A stretch of DNA of 8,503 nt from CAZJFH01 sp964545205 (GTDB lineage Bacteria; Pseudomonadota; Alphaproteobacteria; Rhodospirillales; Magnetospirillaceae). Below the pieces are notes generated by a model. The model did not search any database. It saw only the letters and a list, made by a program, of their open reading frames with translations, and had not been told where the DNA came from. The stretch covers positions 1 to 8,503 of the forward strand of contig CAZJFH010000115.1 in NCBI GenBank assembly GCA_964545205.1. The letters are read 5' to 3'. Position numbers and translations under genes: made by a program. The first letter of the stretch is position 1; each line of letters begins with the position of its first letter. Of this stretch, positions 1 to 5,144 are shown piece after piece.

Positions 1-100
1 TGGCCGGGCGAAGTCCCGGCCATCCACGCGGCGCGGTCGCACTTCCGTCGGGAATTGTTCGTAGGCGGAAACACGTGGATGGCCGGGACAAGCCCGGCCA
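1..100. repeat. Paired inverted palindromic intergenic repeat
   Basis: Two copies of a short palindromic element face each other. The left copy (1-28) is the reverse complement of the right copy (74-100) except for 2-3 bases in the centre. Each copy is itself a hairpin with an 8-bp perfect stem (TGGCCGGG/CCCGGCCA): 1-8 with 15-22 (6-nt loop) and 80-87 with 93-100 (5-nt loop). The arms outside the hairpin read CGTGGA on the right copy and TCCACG on the left. The whole unit could form either two small hairpins or one long cruciform. This is the architecture of REP/BIME-like dispersed repeats in high-GC proteobacteria. Dispersion across the genome cannot be seen from one window. Confidence 0.7.
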
Positions 101-204
101 TGAGTGCGCGTCGGCGAACGGAACACAACCTGCTTCGTTAAACGGAACAACCGTGGGCCTTCGCCGGCATGACGGCGACGCGTTCGTTCAAACGCCGAAC
201 GGCA
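101..204. other. Non-coding stretch left of the small minus-strand gene
   Basis: I see no convincing gene here. There is an imperfect direct repeat, ACGGAACACAACC near 119-131 and ACGGAACAACC near 142-152. A 6-bp inverted repeat, CGTTCG at 181-186 and CGAACG at 196-201, lies just after the stop codon of the minus-strand 57-aa gene and might help end its transcript. It is short and lacks a U-run, so the terminator reading is weak. Confidence 0.3.
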
Positions 205-378
205 TCAGGCGGCGGCGCGGATTTCGGCGACCGCCTCGATCGCGTACGCGACGTCGGGGGTGTTGCGGCGGGCGTTGGCCAGCCACGCCTCGGCGGCGGC
301 CTTGCTCATCGGCTCGCCGCGGCAGGCGGCGCCGGTGACGGGGTGCGGCCAGACGAGGCGGTAGAGCGGCTGGGTCAT
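205..378 (-). CDS. Small hypothetical protein, 57 aa
   Basis: Function unknown. The frame runs from an ATG (378-376) to a TGA (207-205) and gives 57 residues beginning MTQPLYRLVWPHPVTGAACR. The N-terminal third is rich in aromatics, prolines and hydrophobics (Tyr6, Trp10, His12) with one cysteine (Cys19). The rest is an alanine-rich, probably helical segment (about residues 24-57) that carries charged residues at intervals. There is no signal peptide, membrane helix or recognisable motif. A GAGG sequence about 9 nt upstream of the ATG can serve as ribosome binding site. It lies 108 bp downstream of hepT on the same strand, so it may have its own promoter or be read through. Codon use (GC-rich third positions) matches neighbouring genes, which supports a real small gene. 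The alternative is a chance open frame in GC-rich DNA. Confidence 0.5.
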   Translation of the reverse strand: MTQPLYRLVWPHPVTGAACRGEPMSKAAAEAWLANARRNTPDVAYAIEAVAEIRAAA

Positions 379-486
379 CGGGAAACCTCGACGAAAGGGA
401 TAGAGACTGCGCGTCCCTGTCTACGGCCCGCTGCGCCGCGGCACAACCGTCGCCTGCGCAGGCAAGCCATGCGCCGGGCGAAGGGC

Positions 487-972
487 TCAGGAGATGTCGG
501 CCAGCCCGCGCGAGCGCACCCGTGCCTCGATCCGCCGCAAGGTCTCCGTCAGGAGCGGGATCGAGGCGAATGCCGCGTTGACGCGCTCGGCGCGCAGCTC
601 CGGGGCATCGGGGTAATCGTGCGCCAGCTTGTTGCGCAGCATCGAACAGGCCGACCAGGCGTCCGCCGCCCCGACCACATCGAGCCGTTCCATGAGCAAG
701 GTGATGTCGCGCTTCGACCGCTCCGCCAGATCCTCGCCCTCCAGCAGCGCCAGGCCGCGGAACAGCCGGTTCTCGACGAGGTCGACCACCTGTTCGAAGC
801 GCTTCAGAAATGCGTCGAGCGTTTCCTGGCGGGGTTCCGTCAGGTGATCAATGGCCGATGCGGGCAAGGGAAACAGGTCCTGCAGCTTCGCGGCCGAGGA
901 CTGCAGGCGCGCCAGCACGCGGCGGGTCAGGCGGTGGTTCTCGGCGAACAGCCCGCGCGCGCCCGCGTTCAC
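487..972 (-). CDS. hepT: HepT-like HEPN RNase toxin (partner of MntA)
   Basis: Likely the toxin of a HEPN/MNT type VII toxin-antitoxin pair. HEPN toxins are small all-helical RNases. The diagnostic RX4HXY motif is intact near the C-terminal third: Arg113, His118 and Tyr120 in RNKLAHDY. In characterised HepT proteins the Arg and His are catalytic, and the Tyr is the residue AMPylated by the MntA antitoxin. The protein has 161 residues, longer than the usual 130-145, because of an N-terminal helical extension of about 25-30 residues. The start is GTG (972-970), chosen because it overlaps the upstream mntA stop in a GTGA junction and has a GGAG sequence 7 nt upstream. The overlap implies translational coupling that keeps toxin and antitoxin in step. 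Identification of the family is confident. The toxicity of this copy is inference. Confidence 0.85.
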   Translation of the reverse strand: MNAGARGLFAENHRLTRRVLARLQSSAAKLQDLFPLPASAIDHLTEPRQETLDAFLKRFEQVVDLVENRLFRGLALLEGEDLAERSKRDITLLMERLDVVGAADAWSACSMLRNKLAHDYPDAPELRAERVNAAFASIPLLTETLRRIEARVRSRGLADIS

Positions 973-1265
973 AGCACCACTCCGGTCTCCAGCGCGATGC
1001 GGTCGATGGGCCGCAACGGCGCGTCCCTTTCGTGCAGCACGACATCGATCCGCTGCTCGCCGATGCGGTCGTGCAGCCGCGTGATCATCGCCAGCTCGCG
1101 GTCGAGCCGTGCCTGGCCGGGCGGGACTTCCAGATGCAGGTCGATGTCGCCGCCGCGACGGCTGTCGTCGGCGCGCGAGCCGAACACCCGCACGACGGCG
1201 CCGCTGCCGAAGATGGCCGCCGCGCAGTCCTTGATCGCCGTCACCTCGTCCGGATTCAGTCGCAT
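969..1265 (-). CDS. mntA: MntA-like minimal nucleotidyltransferase antitoxin
   Basis: A 98-residue minimal nucleotidyltransferase of the DNA polymerase beta superfamily. The active site is complete: Gly29-Ser30, then nine residues, then Asp40-Ile-Asp42 (DID), with a third carboxylate at Asp74 in the RIDVVL strand. In the characterised system MntA transfers AMP groups from ATP to the tyrosine of the HepT RX4HXY motif and so neutralises the RNase. The GS-to-DXD spacing is nine residues, where the published signature is usually written GSX10DXD. The gene sits 25 bp downstream of mlaC on the same strand and overlaps hepT by 4 nt, with antitoxin first. No strong Shine-Dalgarno precedes its ATG, so translation may depend on readthrough or coupling from mlaC. 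It is clearly not a large nucleotidyltransferase such as KanNT, because it has no additional C-terminal domain. Confidence 0.88.
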   Translation of the reverse strand: MRLNPDEVTAIKDCAAAIFGSGAVVRVFGSRADDSRRGGDIDLHLEVPPGQARLDRELAMITRLHDRIGEQRIDVVLHERDAPLRPIDRIALETGVVL

Positions 1266-1290
1266 GCCCGCGAGTTTACGGCAAGCCCGT

Positions 1291-1869
1291 TCAGTCCGCC
1301 ACTCTCGCCAATTGCTGGCGCATGGCGGCGAGCAGGCCGTCGAAGCCGCCCGAGCGCGCCACCGAGGCGTATTCCTGGCGGTAGGTGATCGCCATGCTGA
1401 CGCCCTCGACGATGATGTCGGTGACCTTCAGGGCGTCGTTGATGCGCCAGGTCACCGCCACGGGAGCGCCGGCGCGCCGGTCGAGTATGCTCTGGACCAG
1501 ATGGGAGCCGCGCTCGGGCTGCACGCCGGTGATGGCCAGGCCGCGGCCGTCGTAGTCGGCGAAGCGTCGCGCCCAGGTCTCGACGGTCAGGGTGGCGAAC
1601 AGGTCGAGGAACTCCCGCCGCTGGGCCGGCGACGCGGTCTGCCAGTGGCGGCCGAGAACGAAGCGCCCGATCTCCGGCAGGTCGAAGGCGCCGGCGAGCA
1701 GCGAGCGCATCCGCTGCTCGCGCGCCTCGGGCGGCATCGGCGCCGCCAGGGCCAGGCCCTGCTGCGCCAGGCGCTCGACCACCGCCTGGGCCTGGGCGGC
1801 GCTGGCCGCCTGCGCCGCATGCGGCATCAGCGCCGTCAGCAGCAGGGCAATCGCTGCAATCCACCGCAT
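1291..1869 (-). CDS. MlaC/Ttg2D-like periplasmic phospholipid-binding protein
   Basis: A 192-residue secreted protein of the MlaC (Ttg2D, toluene tolerance) family. Members carry phospholipids across the periplasm between outer- and inner-membrane Mla complexes. A Sec signal peptide is visible: Arg2, a hydrophobic core at residues 4-15, and a likely AQA-A cleavage at 21/22. The mature part shows the family pattern, including the LGRHW segment (about 72-76), the SPAQRREFLDLFATL helix (80-94) and a C-terminal amphipathic helix. Its size fits the family (about 190-215). The start ATG has a GGAG box 6 nt upstream. No mlaFEDB or mlaA genes are nearby, so this is an orphan copy. The related hopanoid-associated HpnM is an alternative name that cannot be excluded by eye. 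It is the first gene of a minus-strand run that continues into mntA and hepT. Confidence 0.85.
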   Translation of the reverse strand: MRWIAAIALLLTALMPHAAQAASAAQAQAVVERLAQQGLALAAPMPPEAREQRMRSLLAGAFDLPEIGRFVLGRHWQTASPAQRREFLDLFATLTVETWARRFADYDGRGLAITGVQPERGSHLVQSILDRRAGAPVAVTWRINDALKVTDIIVEGVSMAITYRQEYASVARSGGFDGLLAAMRQQLARVAD

Positions 1870-1992
1870 GGCTCGACTCCGATCAGATTGGCAATCGCAC
1901 CTGCAACAGCCGCCGACCCGCTTCGGTTCCGGTTGGAAAAGCGCCGATTACCGGATACTTTGCTGCAGTGCACGCCAGGCAAGGGAGACAAC
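1870..1992. promoter_or_regulatory. Divergent promoter region between mlaC-like and parA-like genes
   Basis: This 123-bp gap separates two divergently transcribed genes and should hold both promoters. For parA a plausible sigma-70-like pair is TTGGAA (1933-1938), a 17-bp spacer and TACTTT (1956-1961), with a Shine-Dalgarno AAGGGAG at 1981-1987. The predicted leader would be about 25 nt. The -10 match is poor (3 of 6), so the exact positions are tentative. No clear promoter for mlaC could be picked out. Confidence 0.35.
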
Positions 1993-2652
1993 ATGCCGGC
2001 CACCGCCATCACGATTGCCCAGCAGAAGGGCGGCGCGGGCAAGACGACGCTCGCCGCCCAGCTCGCCGTCTCCTGGTGGACGGGCGGCCTGAAGGTCGCG
2101 ATGCTCGACGTCGACCCGCAGGGCAGCCTGTCGGCCTGGTACGACGAGCGCATGAAGGCCGGCGTCGGCAGCGACGGGCTGTATCTGGTCCAGGTCTCCG
2201 GCTGGCGCCTCGCCGCCGAGCTCGACCGGCTCAGGCGCGAATACGACGTCGTCGTCATCGACAGCCCGCCGCATGCCGAGACCGACGCCCGCGTCGCGGT
2301 GCGCGCCGCGGCGCTGGTCGTGGTGCCGCTGCAGCCGTCGCCGATGGACCTGTGGGCCACCAAGCCGACCCTGTCGCTGGCCGCCAAGGAAGGCGCCGAG
2401 CCGCTGCTGGTGCTCAACCGCGTGCCGCCGCGCGGCAAGATGCCCGACGCCGTGCGCGCCAAGATCGCCGAGCAGGACCTGCCCTTGGCCGAGGCGATGC
2501 TGGGCAACCGCGTCGCCTTCGCCGCCAGCATGATGGAAGGCAAGGGGGTGGTCGAGACCGAGGCCCGCGGCAGCGCCGCCGCCGAGATCCAGGTCCTGGC
2601 CGACGAACTGGCGAGGCGCGCCGGCATCCGGCGGCCGGCGGCGGCGGAATGA
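1993..2652 (+). CDS. Orphan ParA-family (ParA/MinD) ATPase
   Basis: A 219-residue P-loop ATPase of the ParA/MinD/Soj group, which uses ATP-dependent dimerisation on DNA or membrane to position cargo. The deviant Walker A motif KGGAGKTT occupies residues 12-19, with the signature lysine (Lys12) and catalytic lysine (Lys17). The DVDPQGS segment (39-45) and the Walker B DSPP (Asp90) follow at the expected places. There is no N-terminal DNA-binding extension, so this is the short type Ib-like architecture. An open frame extends far upstream, but the ATG at 1993 is preceded by AAGGGAG and begins exactly at the family's first strand, so I start there. No parB or parS is seen nearby, so a role in chromosome partition is unlikely. 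Positioning of another cellular object is possible. Its stop overlaps the start of the CopD-like gene in ATGA, which indicates translational coupling. Confidence 0.9.
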   Translation: MPATAITIAQQKGGAGKTTLAAQLAVSWWTGGLKVAMLDVDPQGSLSAWYDERMKAGVGSDGLYLVQVSGWRLAAELDRLRREYDVVVIDSPPHAETDARVAVRAAALVVVPLQPSPMDLWATKPTLSLAAKEGAEPLLVLNRVPPRGKMPDAVRAKIAEQDLPLAEAMLGNRVAFAASMMEGKGVVETEARGSAAAEIQVLADELARRAGIRRPAAAE

Positions 2653-3107
2653 TCCCCTTCGTCCTCGGCCTCCACACCGTCGCCGCGGTCGTCTGGGTCG
2701 GCGGCATGTTCTTCGCCCACATGGCGCTGCGTCCGGCGCTGCTGGAGAGCGAGCCGCGCGTCCGGCTGGAGCTGTGGCAGCGGGTGCTGCCGCGCTTCTT
2801 CCGCTGGGTGTGGATCTCCATCGCCACCCTGCTGGTCACCGGCTACGGCGTCATCGTCTGGGGCTACGGCGGCTTCTGGGGGCTGGCGCCGCACATCGAC
2901 ATCATGCAGGGCACCGGCCTGCTGATGATGATCCTCTACGCCTTCCTGTGGTTCGTGCCCTACCGCGCCTTCCGCCGCGCCATGGCGCACGGCGACCTCA
3001 AGATGGCCGCCGCCGCCCATGCCGGCATCCGCCGCATCATCTCGATCAACCTGCCGCTGGGCCTGGTCACCACCGCCGTCGGCGCCACCGGCGGCTTCTG
3101 GGGTTGA
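2649..3107 (+). CDS. CopD-like four-helix membrane protein
   Basis: A 152-residue integral membrane protein resembling the CopD family (copper resistance D domain, also described in small stand-alone proteins). Four hydrophobic segments are visible at about residues 4-24, 51-72, 86-108 and 129-147. Histidines lie in or near helix 1 (His9, His24), next to helix 3 (His82), and before helix 4 (His114, His124), which could bind haem or copper. The helix 1 pattern HTVAAVVWVGGMFFA is typical of the family. Full-length CopD proteins are about twice this size and work with CopC. No CopC or copper operon is present here, so a role in copper transport is not supported. The ATG overlaps the parA stop (ATGA), and a GGCGGCGGA stretch just upstream can act as ribosome binding site. 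Confidence 0.75.
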   Translation: MIPFVLGLHTVAAVVWVGGMFFAHMALRPALLESEPRVRLELWQRVLPRFFRWVWISIATLLVTGYGVIVWGYGGFWGLAPHIDIMQGTGLLMMILYAFLWFVPYRAFRRAMAHGDLKMAAAAHAGIRRIISINLPLGLVTTAVGATGGFWG

Positions 3108-3174
3108 TCGAGCGAGGCGATTGGTTCTGACGAAATTACTCGTTGGATCGATTTGTTCGAAAGGCCCATCCTGA

Positions 3175-3203
3175 CTCCCGAACACCACACCGGGAGCACG
3201 CGC
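3175..3203 (+). promoter_or_regulatory. Hairpin enclosing the DUF2061 ribosome binding site
   Basis: The Shine-Dalgarno CGGGAG (3191-3196), 7 nt before the ATG at 3204, is exactly complementary to CTCCCG at 3175-3180, with a 10-nt AC-rich loop between. In the transcript this 6-bp G+C-rich stem would mask the ribosome binding site. It could act as a simple translational brake or be coincidental. Confidence 0.35.
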
Positions 3204-3413
3204 ATGACCAGCGCCATCAAGACCCTGACCTTCGCCTGCGTCCACTTCGCGGTGGCCTTCGGCGTCGCCTACCTGCTGACCGGCAGCGTCGCGGTTTCGA
3301 GCGCGGTTGCCTTGGTCGAACCGGCGTGCAATACCGTTGCCTACTACCTGCACGAACGGGTGTGGAGCATTGTCGGCGCCGCCCGGCCGGACCGTCGGGT
3401 GGCCTACGCGTGA
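3204..3413 (+). CDS. DUF2061 small membrane protein
   Basis: A 69-residue protein of the DUF2061 family, whose function is unknown. The family signature is clear in the C-terminal half: EPACNTVAYYLHERVW (about residues 39-54), where Glu39, Asn43, Tyr47-Tyr48, His50 and Glu51 match the usual E-P-x2-N-T-x3-Y-Y-x-H-E-R-V-W pattern. Two hydrophobic segments, about residues 8-25 and 29-48, predict a two-helix inner-membrane hairpin. The ATG at 3204 is preferred over an in-frame ATG at 3153 because it has a good Shine-Dalgarno and the upstream 17 residues do not resemble the family. It ends 17 bp before dps and is probably co-transcribed with it. Confidence 0.85.
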   Translation: MTSAIKTLTFACVHFAVAFGVAYLLTGSVAVSSAVALVEPACNTVAYYLHERVWSIVGAARPDRRVAYA

Positions 3414-3430
3414 AGAGAGGAGAAAATCCC

Positions 3431-3901
3431 ATGAGCGACATCGACATCGGCATCAGCGAAAACGCCCGCGCCCAGATCGGCGAGGGGCTGTCCCGGCTGC
3501 TGGCCGACACCTACACGCTGTACCTCAAGACGCACAATTTCCATTGGAACGTCACCGGCCCGATGTTCAACACGCTGCACCTGATGTTCGAGCAGCAGTA
3601 CAACGAACTCGCCCTGGCCGTCGACCTGATCGCCGAGCGCATCCGCGCCCTGGGCTTCCCGGCGCCCGGCACCTACAAGCAGTTCGCCGCGCTGACGGTG
3701 ATCAAGGAGGAGGACGGCGTGCCGTCGGCCGAGGAGATGATCCGCCAGCTCGTCAAGGACCAGGAGGCGGTGGTGCGCACCGCGCGGTCGATCTTCCCGG
3801 TCGTCGACGAGGCCCACGACGAGCCCACCGCCGACCTGCTGACCCAGCGCATGCAGGTCCACGAGAAGACCGCCTGGATGCTGCGCAGCCTGCTCGGCTG
3901 A
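3431..3901 (+). CDS. dps: Dps-family ferroxidase / DNA-protecting ferritin-like protein
   Basis: Dps proteins form 12-subunit shells that oxidise Fe(II) with hydrogen peroxide and store the iron, which prevents Fenton damage to DNA. This 156-residue protein has the full ferroxidase signature at the subunit interface: His38, His50, Glu54, Asp65 and Glu69, with the spacing of the Listeria Dps site (12 residues between the histidines). The surrounding THNFHWNVTGPMFNTLH segment (residues 34-50) is the classic Dps signature. There is no lysine-rich N-terminal tail, so direct DNA binding is less certain than iron storage. The start ATG has a strong GAGAGGAGAA upstream. It follows DUF2061 by 17 bp and precedes tpx by 85 bp, both on the same strand. 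Confidence 0.95.
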   Translation: MSDIDIGISENARAQIGEGLSRLLADTYTLYLKTHNFHWNVTGPMFNTLHLMFEQQYNELALAVDLIAERIRALGFPAPGTYKQFAALTVIKEEDGVPSAEEMIRQLVKDQEAVVRTARSIFPVVDEAHDEPTADLLTQRMQVHEKTAWMLRSLLG

Positions 3902-3927
3902 GCCCGGGACAAACCTTTCGGATGGCT

Positions 3928-3953
3928 TGTGCGGCGGGGCGGCCTGCCGCACA
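3928..3953 (+). terminator. Hairpin between dps and tpx
   Basis: An 11-bp stem, TGTGCGGCGGG (3928-3938) with CCTGCCGCACA (3943-3953), has one G-U pair and a GCGG tetraloop. It lies 27 nt after the dps stop and 33 nt before the tpx ATG. There is no U-run, so it may stabilise or partly end the dps transcript and need not be a full terminator. It may also shield a processed dps 3' end. Confidence 0.45.
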
Positions 3954-3986
3954 GTTCCCGCCTCAATCACGAGGGAGAACGACCGA

Positions 3987-4490
3987 ATGGCCTCCATCAC
4001 CCTTAAGGGCAACAAGATCTCGACCAGCGGCGAGCTGCCGGCCAAGGGCGCCAAGGCGCCGGACTTCAGTCTCACCGGCGTCGACCTCGCCGACGTCAAG
4101 CTGGGCGACTTCGCCGGCAAGACGGTGGTGCTGAACATCTTCCCCAGCATCGACACCCCGACCTGCGCCGCCTCGGTGCGCCGCTTCAACGCCGAAGTCG
4201 ACAAGCTGGGCGGCGCGGCGGTGCTGTGCGTCTCGGCCGACCTGCCGTTCGCCCACAAGCGCTTCTGCGGCGCCGAGGGCCTGGACAACGTGCGCTCGCT
4301 GTCGGACATGCGCGACAAGGGCTTCGGCGAGCGCTACGGCGTCAAGATCGTCGACGGCCCGCTGGCCGGCCTGCTGGCCCGCGCCGTCGTGGTGGTGAAC
4401 GGCAACGGCGAGGTGACCTACACCCAGCTCGTGCCGGAAGTCACCGAAGAGCCGAACTACGACGCGGCCATCGCCGCGGTGAAGGGCTAG
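3987..4490 (+). CDS. tpx: Thiol peroxidase (Tpx, atypical 2-Cys peroxiredoxin)
   Basis: Tpx reduces hydrogen peroxide and alkyl hydroperoxides in the cytoplasm with electrons from thioredoxin. The 167-residue length is typical. The peroxidatic cysteine is Cys60 in SIDTPTC (54-60), and the resolving cysteine is Cys94 in KRFC (91-94), matching the E. coli Cys61/Cys95 pair. The peroxiredoxin Pro53/Thr57/Cys60 geometry and the DGPLAGLLARAVVV segment with the conserved arginine are present. An additional cysteine, Cys81, lies in a buried strand. The ATG at 3987 is preferred to an upstream in-frame ATG at 3927 because of the GAGGGAG box at 3971-3977 and the match of the N-terminus to the family. 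It stands last in the plus-strand run, ending 10 bp before a strong hairpin. Confidence 0.96.
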   Translation: MASITLKGNKISTSGELPAKGAKAPDFSLTGVDLADVKLGDFAGKTVVLNIFPSIDTPTCAASVRRFNAEVDKLGGAAVLCVSADLPFAHKRFCGAEGLDNVRSLSDMRDKGFGERYGVKIVDGPLAGLLARAVVVVNGNGEVTYTQLVPEVTEEPNYDAAIAAVKG

Positions 4491-4499
4491 GGCCCGTTC

Positions 4500-4534
4500 A
4501 AACTCCCCTCTCCCCCGCCGGGAGAGGGGAGTTT
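4500..4534. terminator. Bidirectional hairpin terminator between tpx and DUF3501 gene
   Basis: A perfect 15-bp inverted repeat, AAACTCCCCTCTCCC (4500-4514) with GGGAGAGGGGAGTTT (4520-4534), has a 5-nt loop. It lies 10 nt after the tpx stop and 6 nt beyond the stop of the convergent DUF3501 gene. The A-run on one arm and T-run on the other give a short U-tract for transcripts from either side, so it can end both operons. The sequence is also of a type that recurs as intergenic repeats in high-GC proteobacteria. Confidence 0.75.
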
Positions 4535-4539
4535 CGCCT

Positions 4540-5127
4540 TTACGTGAAATCCTCCGCCAGCGCCTGGCGCGTCGCCTCCGACAGCGTCGCGGCATGGCCG
4601 TAATTGGCGTGCTCGACGGCGATGGAGACCTTGGCGCCGGGCTTGCGGAACGCATCCACCTGGGCGTCGGTGAAGGGGAAGTGCAGGAAGTGCACCGACG
4701 ACGCCTTGCCCTCGGCGTTGGTGCGCGCGACGTCGTCCTCGGGCACGCCGGCGATGCGCTCGCCGTCGACGACGATCGCCACCGCGTGCTCGACGCCGCC
4801 CAGGGTGCGCAGGATGCGGTCGCGACGCGCCTCGTCGTCGATCTCGAACATCAGCGTCGCCACCAGCTCGCGGCCCTTGGGGATCAGCGGGTTGTAGGCC
4901 GCCAGCTCGTCGGCGAGCTGGGCCTCGCCGCCGCGCTCGATGAACAGCATCTCGTGGACCTGCGCCAGCATGGTCTCGAAGTTCTCGAAATACATCATGG
5001 CGCACGGGCCGATCTCGACCCGGCGCAGGCGCTTCTTGTCCATCAGCCTGCGCCGCAGCTCGCGCCGGGCGGGGCCGTAGGCGTCCATCGGCATGATGTC
5101 GTCGCGGGTGATCTCGGTCTTGGCCAT
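4540..5127 (-). CDS. DUF3501 family protein
   Basis: A 195-residue soluble protein of the DUF3501 family. Its function is not known to me, but the family is found next to rubrerythrin and CCG-type iron-sulfur proteins, as here. Features seen: a charged N-terminal region with MAKTEITRDDIM followed by an Arg/Lys-rich stretch (about residues 19-38), the FENFETMLAQVHEML segment (about 47-61) and a C-terminal beta-like region. There is one cysteine (Cys42 in IGPCAMMYFEN) and no CXXC, so it is unlikely to bind an Fe-S cluster itself. The start ATG (5127-5125) has GAGGAGG 8 nt upstream. It follows the Fe-S protein gene by 17 bp, the last gene of the minus-strand operon. Confidence 0.85.
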   Translation of the reverse strand: MAKTEITRDDIMPMDAYGPARRELRRRLMDKKRLRRVEIGPCAMMYFENFETMLAQVHEMLFIERGGEAQLADELAAYNPLIPKGRELVATLMFEIDDEARRDRILRTLGGVEHAVAIVVDGERIAGVPEDDVARTNAEGKASSVHFLHFPFTDAQVDAFRKPGAKVSIAVEHANYGHAATLSEATRQALAEDFT

Positions 5128-5144
5128 TCGGCGTTCCTCCTCGC

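Noticed and set aside
118..152. Possible EcfG-type GGAAC...CGTT stress promoter
   Set aside because: The gap between GGAAC and CGTT is about 11 bp and not 16-17, and no plus-strand gene follows.
169..1992. Long plus-strand open frame upstream of and continuous with parA
   Set aside because: It has arginine/alanine-rich low-quality sequence, runs opposite to four supported minus-strand genes, and the ParA fold begins at the ATG at 1993 with its own Shine-Dalgarno. It is an open frame caused by high GC.
1836..3353. 505-codon minus-strand open frame antisense to parA and copD
   Set aside because: Composition is typical of an antisense shadow, with no motif, and it lies opposite two well-supported genes.
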